The notes under the pieces were generated by a model, which made no database searches, was not told where the DNA came from, and saw only the letters and a program-made list of their open reading frames with translations. From an uncultured bacterium (GTDB lineage Bacteria > Desulfobacterota > Binatia > UBA1149 > CAITLU01): DNA of 64,000 nt. The position numbers were made by a program, and so were the translations under genes. Below are positions 7,313 to 14,194 of this stretch, one piece after another. How positions within the stretch are numbered: position 1 is the first letter of the stretch; every line of letters begins with the position of its first letter. The stretch spans positions 124,001 through 188,000 of the forward strand of contig CAITLU010000036.1 in the NCBI GenBank assembly GCA_903893315.1. The letters run 5' to 3'.

Positions 7313-7804
7313 ATGTCACCAAGCGATGACGAAATAGAGCGGTACGCGCGCCAGATCATCGTTCCCGGCATCGGCGTACAGGGACAGGAACGGCTGCTCG
7401 GCGCTCATGTACTGGTGGTCGGTGCCGCAAGAGGCGTCGCGCAGGCTTCGCTCTATCTGCGAGCGGCCGGAGTCAACGTCGTAAATGACCCCGCCGACCT
7501 CGCGGCGTGTTCGCCGGCGCCGAGCGCTGTCGTCGTCGCAGGAGCCGATTGCCTTTCGCCGGCCATACACCGCCTGCTCATCTCCTGCGGACTGCCGCTT
7601 TGCTGGTACGTCCTGGAGCAAGGAGGCTTCACCAGCGGGTGTCATCCGCAGGCGCCCATGCCGCACGCAGCCGCGTCGTCGCACGCGGACGCCATCCACG
7701 AGGCGTTGCACGACGCCGCGGCGTGCGACGCCGCGGCCGTCGCCTGCGCGTTCATCGTCGGACTGGCAAGCTTCCCAGGCCCGTTTCAATGCAACCTCGA
7801 TTAG
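7313..7804 (+). CDS. Degenerate ThiF/MoeB-like protein
   Basis: The first ~50 residues match the start of E1-like enzymes: DDEIERYARQIIVPGIGVQGQERL, then LGAHVLVVGAARGVAQASLYLRAAG in place of the usual VLVVGAGGLGSPAALYLAAAG. After that the family motifs disappear. There is no acidic nucleotide-ribose motif, no adenylation Arg/Lys cluster, and no CxxC pairs, and the protein is only 163 residues against about 250. The His/Ala-rich middle (HAAASSHADAIHEALHD) is unlike E1 proteins. The tail AFIVGLASFPGPFQCNLD is only vaguely like the E1 C-terminus. It may be a non-catalytic helper or a decaying paralogue of the E1 gene at 3708. It is the last gene of the riboswitch operon. Confidence 0.7.
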   Translation: MSPSDDEIERYARQIIVPGIGVQGQERLLGAHVLVVGAARGVAQASLYLRAAGVNVVNDPADLAACSPAPSAVVVAGADCLSPAIHRLLISCGLPLCWYVLEQGGFTSGCHPQAPMPHAAASSHADAIHEALHDAAACDAAAVACAFIVGLASFPGPFQCNLD

Positions 7805-7867
7805 GTAACGATAGCACCGCTTGCCGAGGCGCCTCGACGAGCAAGACCAGGCTCAGGTGAAACGATT

Positions 7868-8248
7868 GTGAGATTCCTGCTGATCTGCCTGGGCGGCGCT
7901 GTCGGAACCGGAGCGCGCTACCTGCTGTCGGGCTGGGCCTTGCAGATTTTCGGTACTTCGTTTCCGTTCGGAACTTTGGCCGTCAATACGATCGGTTCAT
8001 TCCTTCTCGCGGCCATAATGTACCTCGGCATCGAGGCGACGATGATCTCGCCCACACTGCGTCTGGTGCTCACCACCGGCATCATGGGCGGCTTCACCAC
8101 GTACTCCACTTTCAGCTACGAAACGATGAAGTACCTGCAAGACGGAGCATGGGTTATGGCAATCGCCAATATCGCCATCACCGTGATCGGCTGCCTCGCG
8201 GCCTGCCTTTCCGGCTGGGCCGCCGCACATTGGCTGGTCGGCACCTGA
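7868..8248 (+). CDS. crcB: Fluoride channel CrcB/Fluc
   Basis: A 126-residue protein with four predicted membrane helices. It carries the family landmarks GGAVGTGARYLLSGW, FPFGTLAVNTIGSFLLA and GIMGGFTTYSTFSYE; the last includes the Phe/Thr/Ser residues that line the fluoride pore. CrcB dimers export fluoride across the inner membrane. The start is GTG at 7868. No fluoride riboswitch is recognisable in the 63 bases upstream. The gene is followed 23 bases later by a DUF190 gene, a recurrent pairing for CrcB. Confidence 0.94.
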   Translation: MRFLLICLGGAVGTGARYLLSGWALQIFGTSFPFGTLAVNTIGSFLLAAIMYLGIEATMISPTLRLVLTTGIMGGFTTYSTFSYETMKYLQDGAWVMAIANIAITVIGCLAACLSGWAAAHWLVGT

Positions 8249-8271
8249 CTAATGCCGACGAGGAGCATCTC

Positions 8272-8640
8272 ATGCGCGTACTGAGCGGCGAACAGGTTCT
8301 GGTCAGGATTTTCACCGGCGAATCCGCCAAGTGGCACCACGAACCTCTGCACCTGGCCCTGCTCGCGAGGCTGCGCAAGGAAGGGTTCGCGGGAGCCACC
8401 GTATTCCATGGCATAGCGGGCTTCGGCGCTCGCAGCGTGCTGCACACAACGCACCTGCTGCGCCTGTCGGAGGACCTGCCAATCGTCATCGAGGTCGTCG
8501 ACACCGCGGAGCACGTCGAGAGGCTGACCTTGATCCTCGATGAAATGGTCACTGAAGGCCTGGTCACGATGGAGAAGGTTCGGGTCCTCAAGTACGCCGC
8601 CGGCACCCGCCCTCTCGACCCACTGGCCGACAAGCGATAG
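8272..8640 (+). CDS. DUF190 family protein, CrcB-associated
   Basis: A 122-residue soluble protein starting MRVLSGEQVLVRIFTGESAKWHHEPL, then LLARLRKEGFAGATVFHGIAGFG and LLRLSEDLPIVIEVVDTAEHVERLTLILDEMV. These match DUF190 proteins, which have a PII-like ferredoxin fold and are often encoded next to crcB. A regulatory role in fluoride resistance is likely by association, but no biochemical role can be read here. GAGGAGC lies just before the ATG at 8272. Confidence 0.9.
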   Translation: MRVLSGEQVLVRIFTGESAKWHHEPLHLALLARLRKEGFAGATVFHGIAGFGARSVLHTTHLLRLSEDLPIVIEVVDTAEHVERLTLILDEMVTEGLVTMEKVRVLKYAAGTRPLDPLADKR

Positions 8641-8738
8641 CCGTCTCGCGCAGGCAAGAGCCAAGACGCGAGAAGATGGCACGCCAACTCGAGCGAGCCG
8701 CGTTCGACGCCGCAGACGGACGCTCCTGGGCGAGGTGA

Positions 8739-9050
8739 CTAGCGGGGAATGGGAGCGAGCGCGAGTTCGTAACCGAACACCTCGCTGAGCAGGAACCACA
8801 TCGCAGCGAGCGCCGCCATCATCGCGGCGAAGGCCACCACCGCAACGCCCGACAAGGCGACCAGCGCGGCGACACCGACGGCAGCGAGCAGAGGCGCGAA
8901 CACCGGCCAGCGGTTGTAGGGATCCACCGGCGAGAAAAAGGAGGAAAGGCCGCCGCGCGGCATTTCCTGCTCGGCGCCACCCACCTTCTCGAACACTCCG
9001 TCGAGACCACGGCGAAGCTCACGCATCATTTCTTCGAAGTCACTGGCCAT
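8739..9050 (-). CDS. Small two-helix membrane protein, unknown function
   Basis: A 103-residue protein with a charged N-terminal helix (MASDFEEMMRELRRGLDGVFEKV), a Pro-containing stretch, and then two membrane segments: WPVFAPLLAAVGVAALVALS and AFAAMMAALAAMWFLLSEVF. I do not recognise a family. It is the last gene after an ECF sigma factor, an anti-sigma factor and a secreted protein on the same strand, and could be part of that envelope-stress unit. Confidence 0.6.
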   Translation of the reverse strand: MASDFEEMMRELRRGLDGVFEKVGGAEQEMPRGGLSSFFSPVDPYNRWPVFAPLLAAVGVAALVALSGVAVVAFAAMMAALAAMWFLLSEVFGYELALAPIPR

Positions 9051-9069
9051 CGGCAATACTCCCGCTGTC

Positions 9070-9753
9070 TCAATCGTGGTTGGTCGGAGCCAGGGTGTTC
9101 AGCGACGGCGCCGGAACCACCGACGGCAGCACGCGATGCGACGGCACCGGAGTAAGCGGCGCCTGCGGTCGGCACGACGGAGCAGCCACTGCCGCGGCGG
9201 CGTGGGGCGGCGCGGCGCCTTCGGGACGCGCCGAGGTGCCGTCACCATCCGTTTGAGCCGATGCATCGCGTCTACCCGTCGAGGACCTGGGTCCCTCGGC
9301 CAACGCCTTGGTGCCGATCGTGATGATCAGCGTGCCATGTTCATCACGCGGCCCGCCTATCAAAACCACAGAATGCGGTTCGATCTTGACATCGGTGTTG
9401 ATCACCGGACGGTTGTTCTCGTTGAGCAGGATGTGGATACGAAGGTGATCGCGCGTGTGTTCACGCGTCGTGATGTTCAGAAAGCGGCCGTTGGGAAGTT
9501 CGACGCCGCACTGGTCTCCACTGCCGCGCAGCGTGCGCGTCTCGGTAGAAATCAGACGATAGCTCTTGAAGTGCAGCGGTCTCAGTTCGTTACGAATGTC
9601 GTCGAGTCGCGCGTCGAAACTCTTACGGTCACCCGAATTGGACGCCATCACGGCGGAAATGTTGATCGTCGTCCTGGGTTCGGCAGCCGCCGAGCCGGCG
9701 GCCAGCGAGACGGCGATCGCAGCCGCGGCGGCGATCCTCAAACTTCCAATCAT
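9070..9753 (-). CDS. Secreted hypothetical protein downstream of anti-sigma factor
   Basis: From the ATG at 9753, which overlaps the anti-sigma stop codon, the protein begins with a signal peptide (MIGSLRIAAAAAIAVSLAAGSAAA) and is about 227 residues long. The mature part contains SAVMASNSGDRKSFDARLDDIRNELRPLHFKSYRLIS and GVELPNGRFLNI, which look like a small beta-rich domain. A low-complexity Ala/Pro/Ser tail follows from about residue 140. Similar proteins of unknown function occur next to ECF sigma/anti-sigma pairs in deltaproteobacteria, but I cannot name the family. The overlap implies translational coupling with the anti-sigma gene. Confidence 0.7.
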   Translation of the reverse strand: MIGSLRIAAAAAIAVSLAAGSAAAEPRTTINISAVMASNSGDRKSFDARLDDIRNELRPLHFKSYRLISTETRTLRGSGDQCGVELPNGRFLNITTREHTRDHLRIHILLNENNRPVINTDVKIEPHSVVLIGGPRDEHGTLIITIGTKALAEGPRSSTGRRDASAQTDGDGTSARPEGAAPPHAAAAVAAPSCRPQAPLTPVPSHRVLPSVVPAPSLNTLAPTNHD

Positions 9754-10511
9754 TTTTCGTAACCGGCAGTCTGCACAGTAGGCCCGGAATCCCGACTCTG
9801 AACCCATATGACGCGAGCCTGGGTACGCGGCTGCACCCAGGTAGAAACCGTGTGGCCCTCGCCCGGCTCCAGAGCATCAACCAGCGCCGGCACGGGCAGC
9901 AATGGCCTCCAGCCTGCATCGTTGGAAGGCGCCTCAGTCTGGAACGACACCTGTTTCACCCACGGAGAAGAGTCCAGGTGAGCAGAGGTCGTCGTGTTCG
10001 TCGCTATCCGTTCCAGTTCGAGTGGAGCTGTTCCTGGAGTCAGCAGCAGGATTGAAGCCGCGGCAGCAACCGCCGAGGCACCGGCCACGGTGGCGAAACG
10101 CCGAACGGAGGAAAAACGCCCGAGCTTGGCGACCGGCCGCGCGGCGCGAGCCTTGCGACGATCAGCCCTGCTGGAAGCGCCGCTGCGCTCCGCCCCGAGT
10201 TCGCGCTCGTACTGCGCCTGCCGCGAGGCTCCGCGCTGAGGCACGGGAACGTCTTTGTGCGAGTCGGCATCCAAGGCACTGGTCACCGCGGCGAGGATGC
10301 TTGAAACGTCAACGGCCGTAGCAATCTCTGCTACGGCCGTCGAAAGAAGGATTCTCGACTGCTGCCAACGAGCCACCGCCCGGTCACAAGCCCGACACGA
10401 CTCTATGTGCATTCGCGCCGCCGCCGCGCTCGCAGGATCGAGAACGCCGTCGACGTAAGGATCGAACGCTTTGTCGAATTCGCTACAGGTCATCTCAGAT
10501 GCAACTCCCAC
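9750..10511 (-). CDS. Zinc-finger anti-sigma factor (ZAS type) with one membrane helix
   Basis: A 253-residue protein (GTG at 10511; 247 residues from the ATG at 10493). The N-terminal domain has TCSEFDKAFDPYVDGVLDPASAAAARMHIESCRACD; HIESCRACD is the His-X3-Cys-X2-Cys zinc motif of anti-sigma factors of the RsrA/ChrR/RskA kind. A charged linker leads to one membrane helix (FATVAGASAVAAAASILLLTP) and a periplasmic domain with WRPLLPVPALVDALEPGEGHTVSTWVQP. It should bind and hold the ECF sigma factor encoded just upstream until an envelope signal arrives. Confidence 0.87.
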   Translation of the reverse strand: MGVASEMTCSEFDKAFDPYVDGVLDPASAAAARMHIESCRACDRAVARWQQSRILLSTAVAEIATAVDVSSILAAVTSALDADSHKDVPVPQRGASRQAQYERELGAERSGASSRADRRKARAARPVAKLGRFSSVRRFATVAGASAVAAAASILLLTPGTAPLELERIATNTTTSAHLDSSPWVKQVSFQTEAPSNDAGWRPLLPVPALVDALEPGEGHTVSTWVQPRTQARVIWVQSRDSGPTVQTAGYEK

Positions 10512-10526
10512 TCAGGCAGACTCCGC

Positions 10527-11123
10527 CTAGAGCATCTCATGAAGACGCGTTTGAAGTTTCTTGCGTGCGTAGTGGAGACGGCTCATGACGGTCCCCATCG
10601 AGCACTGGAGGACTTCACTGATCTCCTCGTACGACAGGCCGTCTATCTCGCGCAAAATTATGACGGCGCGGTGATCGGGGGTCAAACTTTCGACCGCCTC
10701 GAAGATCTTCTCTCCGAGTTCACGACTGCGAATGCGTTCAAAAGGATTGACGCCGAGGTGGGCCGAGCCATCGCCCACCGAATCTTCGTCACGACCGACA
10801 CCTTCATCGAACTCAACCAACGGTCGCCTGGTATCACGCCTCTGGTAGTCGATGGCCAGGTTCATAGCGATCCGGTACACCCATGTGTAGAAGGACGAAT
10901 CACCCTTGAAGTTTTCGAGGTTGCGAAAGACCCGGATGAAGGTTTCCTGGAGGATCTCGCGGGCGTCTTCGGGGTTTCGTACCATGCCGACCAGAACGCC
11001 GAGCAGGCGGCGCTGGTAGCGCTCGAGTAGTTGTTCGACAGCTCCGCGATCGCCTTCGCGGGCGCGATCGACCAGTTCGCCATCAGTAGGCTCCAACCGC
11101 CGTTCTCCATGGTCCTGCGGCAT
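10527..11123 (-). CDS. RNA polymerase ECF sigma factor (RpoE-like)
   Basis: A 198-residue sigma-70 family member with region 2 (LLERYQRRLLGVLVGMVRNPEDAREILQETFIRVFRNLENF, TWVYRIAMNLAIDYQRR). Region 4 follows (AVESLTPDHRAVIILREIDGLSYEEISEVL, GTVMSRLHYARKKL) after a ~30-residue linker. The architecture is that of ECF sigma factors, most like RpoE/SigW types. It is followed by a zinc-finger anti-sigma gene, so it is probably released by an envelope or redox signal and may control its own operon. Start: ATG at 11123; an upstream in-frame start at 11162 adds 13 residues without conserved features. Confidence 0.93.
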   Translation of the reverse strand: MPQDHGERRLEPTDGELVDRAREGDRGAVEQLLERYQRRLLGVLVGMVRNPEDAREILQETFIRVFRNLENFKGDSSFYTWVYRIAMNLAIDYQRRDTRRPLVEFDEGVGRDEDSVGDGSAHLGVNPFERIRSRELGEKIFEAVESLTPDHRAVIILREIDGLSYEEISEVLQCSMGTVMSRLHYARKKLQTRLHEML

Positions 11124-11194
11124 AGACGCCAACGCCCGCCTACTATTCGAGGCCGGGCTCAATAAGTCCGGTTTCGGTCAGAGTTTTTTCAAGC

Positions 11195-13903
11195 CTAAGC
11201 GTGAGCCGCGGCCCAACTGCGGCCGCTGCCCACGTCAACCACGATGGGCACAAGCAGGTCGGCCGCTCGCTCCATGGTCCCGGCAACCAGCCGCGACGTT
11301 TCTTCGAGTTGCGTGACAGGGCACTCCAGTAACAACTCATCGTGAATCTGTAAAACCACGCGGGCTCCGAGTCGGCCCGTGGCAAGCTCGGCAGCCAGGT
11401 CCACCATGGCCCTCTTGATGATGTCGGCCGCGCTGCCCTGGATCGGCGTGTTCGTCGCCACGCGTTCGGCCAACTGCCTGCGGCCCCCGTGTTCGCTGGT
11501 GATGTCGGGCAGGTAGCGGCGCCTCCCCAGCAACGTGGCCACGAATCCGTGAACCCGCGCGTGATCGAGCATCCTGGCATAAAAGCGCTTTACCCCGGGA
11601 TACTTGGCAAAGTAACGTTCGATGTATTCTTCAGCCTGGGTACGGCCGATCCCGAGCTCGCGTGACAGACGCACCGGCCCCATCCCGTAGATGATCCCGA
11701 AGTTCACGACCTTGGCGTCGCGCCGCATCGAAGGCGTGACCGCCTCAGGCTCGACGCCGAACAGTTCGGCCGAGGTGGCCCGATGGATGTCGAGCCCCTC
11801 ACGGAAGGCTTCGATCAAATTCTCATCCGCGGAGAGATGGGCGAGAACGCGCAGTTCGATCTGGTTGTAGTCTGCCGAGATCAGCAGACTCCCGGGCGGA
11901 GCAATGAAGGCAGCACGGATCAGGGCTCCCTCGGCGGTGCGAATGGGAATGTTCTGGAGATTCGGATCGCTCGACGACAATCGCCCGGTGGCGGTGACGG
12001 TCTGGTTCAGCCGCGTGTGGACGCGCCCCGTCTCGTCCACCAGACGCGGTAGAGAGTCCGCATAGGTCGACTTGAGCTTGGCCATGCCCCGGTATTCCAG
12101 GATCAGAGCCGGCAGCGGGTGCTGGTCAGCCAGGCCTTCGAGAGATTCGCTGTCGGTGGAGGGACCGGACTTGGTCGTTTTGAGCCCCTTGGTGGGCAGA
12201 CCCAGCTTGTTGAAGAGCACCTCGCGCAGCTGGATTGGAGAAAGGATGTTGAAGGGGCCGCCGGCCGCTTCGTAAATGCGGTCTACCAGGGCGTTCATGC
12301 GCCCTTCCAGGCTCGCCGAGATCACCCCCAGCTTGTCGCTGTCGAGCAGAATGCCGTGGGCCTCCATCGCTGCAAGGATCTCGATCAACGGATGCTCGAG
12401 GTCGCGGTAGAGCCTTATCTGTTCGCGGACCTCGAGTTGGGCCATGAGCATCTCGGACCCGCGACCTATCTGCTCCAGAGCTGCGCTGCCATGGGAGGGA
12501 TCGGCGGGTGCCTCGCCGAGAAAGCGCCTGCATATGTCTTCGAGGGAGTGGTCACCGGCCGAGGCGTCGCACAGATAGGAAGCCACCGAAAGATCGAAGC
12601 CGTCGCTTCCGGTTTTCGCGCCAAGCTCCCGACAGAGCGTCTTCAAGTCGTGCCCGACCAGGCTGGCGCCGCGTGCCGCCAGCGAAGTCAGAGCGGCAGC
12701 CGCAGCGTCCTTCCCGCTGACCGTTGCGGTGGACTTGCCGTCGCCGAGTGAAACCGTCCACCCGTCCAACGCGTCATCGGCATACGCTACAAAGAGACGG
12801 CCGGGCCCCAGATCACGCCAAGCGACCAGCGACGACTCCGGCGCCGCTGGAGTCGCCGAAGCGCCAGCCCGCGAAGCGGGAGCCGGCATCCCGCGAAGAG
12901 GAAGACGGCCCTGCGCAGGGCCGAGCGCGTCGAGGTCCCCACGGTTGGCAGGCCGAAGCACTTGCGCGCCTGTGGGTTTGGCGACTCCGTGCTCGTGCAG
13001 GACCAGCCCCGACTCCTTTGCCAGTGCCTTCATGCGCGGCACCAGGCGTGACATCTCCAACTCATCGGCCAGGCTCTGCAGTTCGTCGGTCGCCAGCGCA
13101 CCGAGCAGCAGATCGGTGGGCTCGACCTGGACCGGCACGTCGCGACGTACCAGTGCGAGCACGCGGCACAGACGCGCCGCATCGGCCCCCTCCTCCACCT
13201 TCCTGCGTACCGAAGCAGCCCCGCGAATCGGTAATCTTTCGATCTCTTCCGGACGCGAGAGCATCGCCTCGATGGTTCCGAAGTGGGCGATCAGAGCACT
13301 TGCCGTCTTGGGGCCGATGCCCCTGACGCCAGGAATGTTGTCGGACGAGTCGCCCATCAGGCCGAGGACATCGGGCACGGCTTCGGGATCTACCCCGAAC
13401 TTTTCAAACACCTCTTTCCTGCCCACCGTCAGGTCACGCATCGGATCCAGCAACGAGACGTGATCTGTCACGCACTGCATGAGATCCTTGTCGCCGGTGA
13501 CGAGCACTACTTCGAACCCCTCGGCCTCGTAGCGCTGGGCCAGGGTGGCCAGGATATCGTCGGCTTCGAACCCTTCACGGTCCAGCACCGGAATCTCCAG
13601 AGCCGCGATCAGACGACGTACGTAGGGAAACTGCGCCCTGAGTTCGGGGTCGGGTTCCAAACGGTTGGCCTTGTAGTCCGGGAAAAGTTCGCGTCGGAAG
13701 GTCGCACGGGAGGTATCGAAGCAGGCCCCGAGGTAGCGAGGCCTGCTCTCGCGAATGAGCTTCTCAAGCATCGCCGAAACGCCGTGCACGGCATTGGTGG
13801 GCAGTCCCGCCGAAGTATTGAGAGGCGGCAGCGCGTGATACGCGCGAAAGATGAAAAAGCTGATATCCAGAAGATAGACGACGCGTTCAGAGCCCTTGGT
13901 CAC
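11195..13903 (-). CDS. polA: DNA polymerase I
   Basis: A 902-residue family A polymerase starting with GTG at 13903. The 5'-3' exonuclease domain (about 1-300) has YLLDISFFIFRAYHALPPL, FDTSRATFRRELFPDYKANR, GFEADDILATLA, VTGDKDLMQCV and GDSSDNIPGVRGIGPKTA. The polymerase domain has TATGRLSSSDPNLQNIPIR, SADYNQIELRVLAHLS, DAKVVNFGIIYGM, GSAADIIKRAM and VLQIHDELLLE. The middle 3'-5' exonuclease region (about 350-520) is recognisable but lacks the catalytic Asp-X-Glu: LFVAYADDALDGW replaces the usual FDTET strand. Proofreading is therefore probably absent. The enzyme removes RNA primers and fills gaps. It lies upstream of the ECF sigma gene on the same strand. Confidence 0.97.
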   Translation of the reverse strand: MTKGSERVVYLLDISFFIFRAYHALPPLNTSAGLPTNAVHGVSAMLEKLIRESRPRYLGACFDTSRATFRRELFPDYKANRLEPDPELRAQFPYVRRLIAALEIPVLDREGFEADDILATLAQRYEAEGFEVVLVTGDKDLMQCVTDHVSLLDPMRDLTVGRKEVFEKFGVDPEAVPDVLGLMGDSSDNIPGVRGIGPKTASALIAHFGTIEAMLSRPEEIERLPIRGAASVRRKVEEGADAARLCRVLALVRRDVPVQVEPTDLLLGALATDELQSLADELEMSRLVPRMKALAKESGLVLHEHGVAKPTGAQVLRPANRGDLDALGPAQGRLPLRGMPAPASRAGASATPAAPESSLVAWRDLGPGRLFVAYADDALDGWTVSLGDGKSTATVSGKDAAAAALTSLAARGASLVGHDLKTLCRELGAKTGSDGFDLSVASYLCDASAGDHSLEDICRRFLGEAPADPSHGSAALEQIGRGSEMLMAQLEVREQIRLYRDLEHPLIEILAAMEAHGILLDSDKLGVISASLEGRMNALVDRIYEAAGGPFNILSPIQLREVLFNKLGLPTKGLKTTKSGPSTDSESLEGLADQHPLPALILEYRGMAKLKSTYADSLPRLVDETGRVHTRLNQTVTATGRLSSSDPNLQNIPIRTAEGALIRAAFIAPPGSLLISADYNQIELRVLAHLSADENLIEAFREGLDIHRATSAELFGVEPEAVTPSMRRDAKVVNFGIIYGMGPVRLSRELGIGRTQAEEYIERYFAKYPGVKRFYARMLDHARVHGFVATLLGRRRYLPDITSEHGGRRQLAERVATNTPIQGSAADIIKRAMVDLAAELATGRLGARVVLQIHDELLLECPVTQLEETSRLVAGTMERAADLLVPIVVDVGSGRSWAAAHA

Positions 13904-14194
13904 CGCCTAACCGTCGAGCAGTAGCGGCCCCGATGCAAGTCCAGGCCGTGCCCGCAGTCCACGCACCTACGCACTTGCCGCCTGCCAACAGCACTTCGCA
14001 CATGAACCCAGTAGGCGAGACGCAGCCGACGCACCACTGTTTGTCGATGCCGCGCCCGGCCGTGTGGTGCAGCCCGGTTCGGCTGTGATATCTTGCGCGG
14101 CTACCGAGCAGCGGCACCATGGCACATGGTGCCACCGTGGCCTCGTTTATTGACGGAGTTGCCGACGATGAGTTTTTCACTGGGAGTTTCGACC
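13904..14194. other. Intergenic region between polA and the RCC1-like gene
   Basis: About 290 bases between divergent genes without a convincing coding sequence. It holds a strong inverted repeat, GGCACCATG-GCA-CATGGTGCC (14113-14133), in the likely 5' leader of the RCC1-like gene. No clear promoter consensus is visible. Confidence 0.5.
14113..14133. repeat. Inverted repeat, 9-bp perfect arms
   Basis: GGCACCATG and CATGGTGCC flank a 3-base loop. It lies about 60 bases before the start of the RCC1-like gene and could be an operator or an mRNA hairpin; there is no T-tract for a terminator. Confidence 0.6.

Noticed and set aside
7805-7867. Fluoride riboswitch upstream of crcB
   Set aside because: The crcB motif consensus (pseudoknot core with AAACGC-like end) is not found in the 63-base gap.
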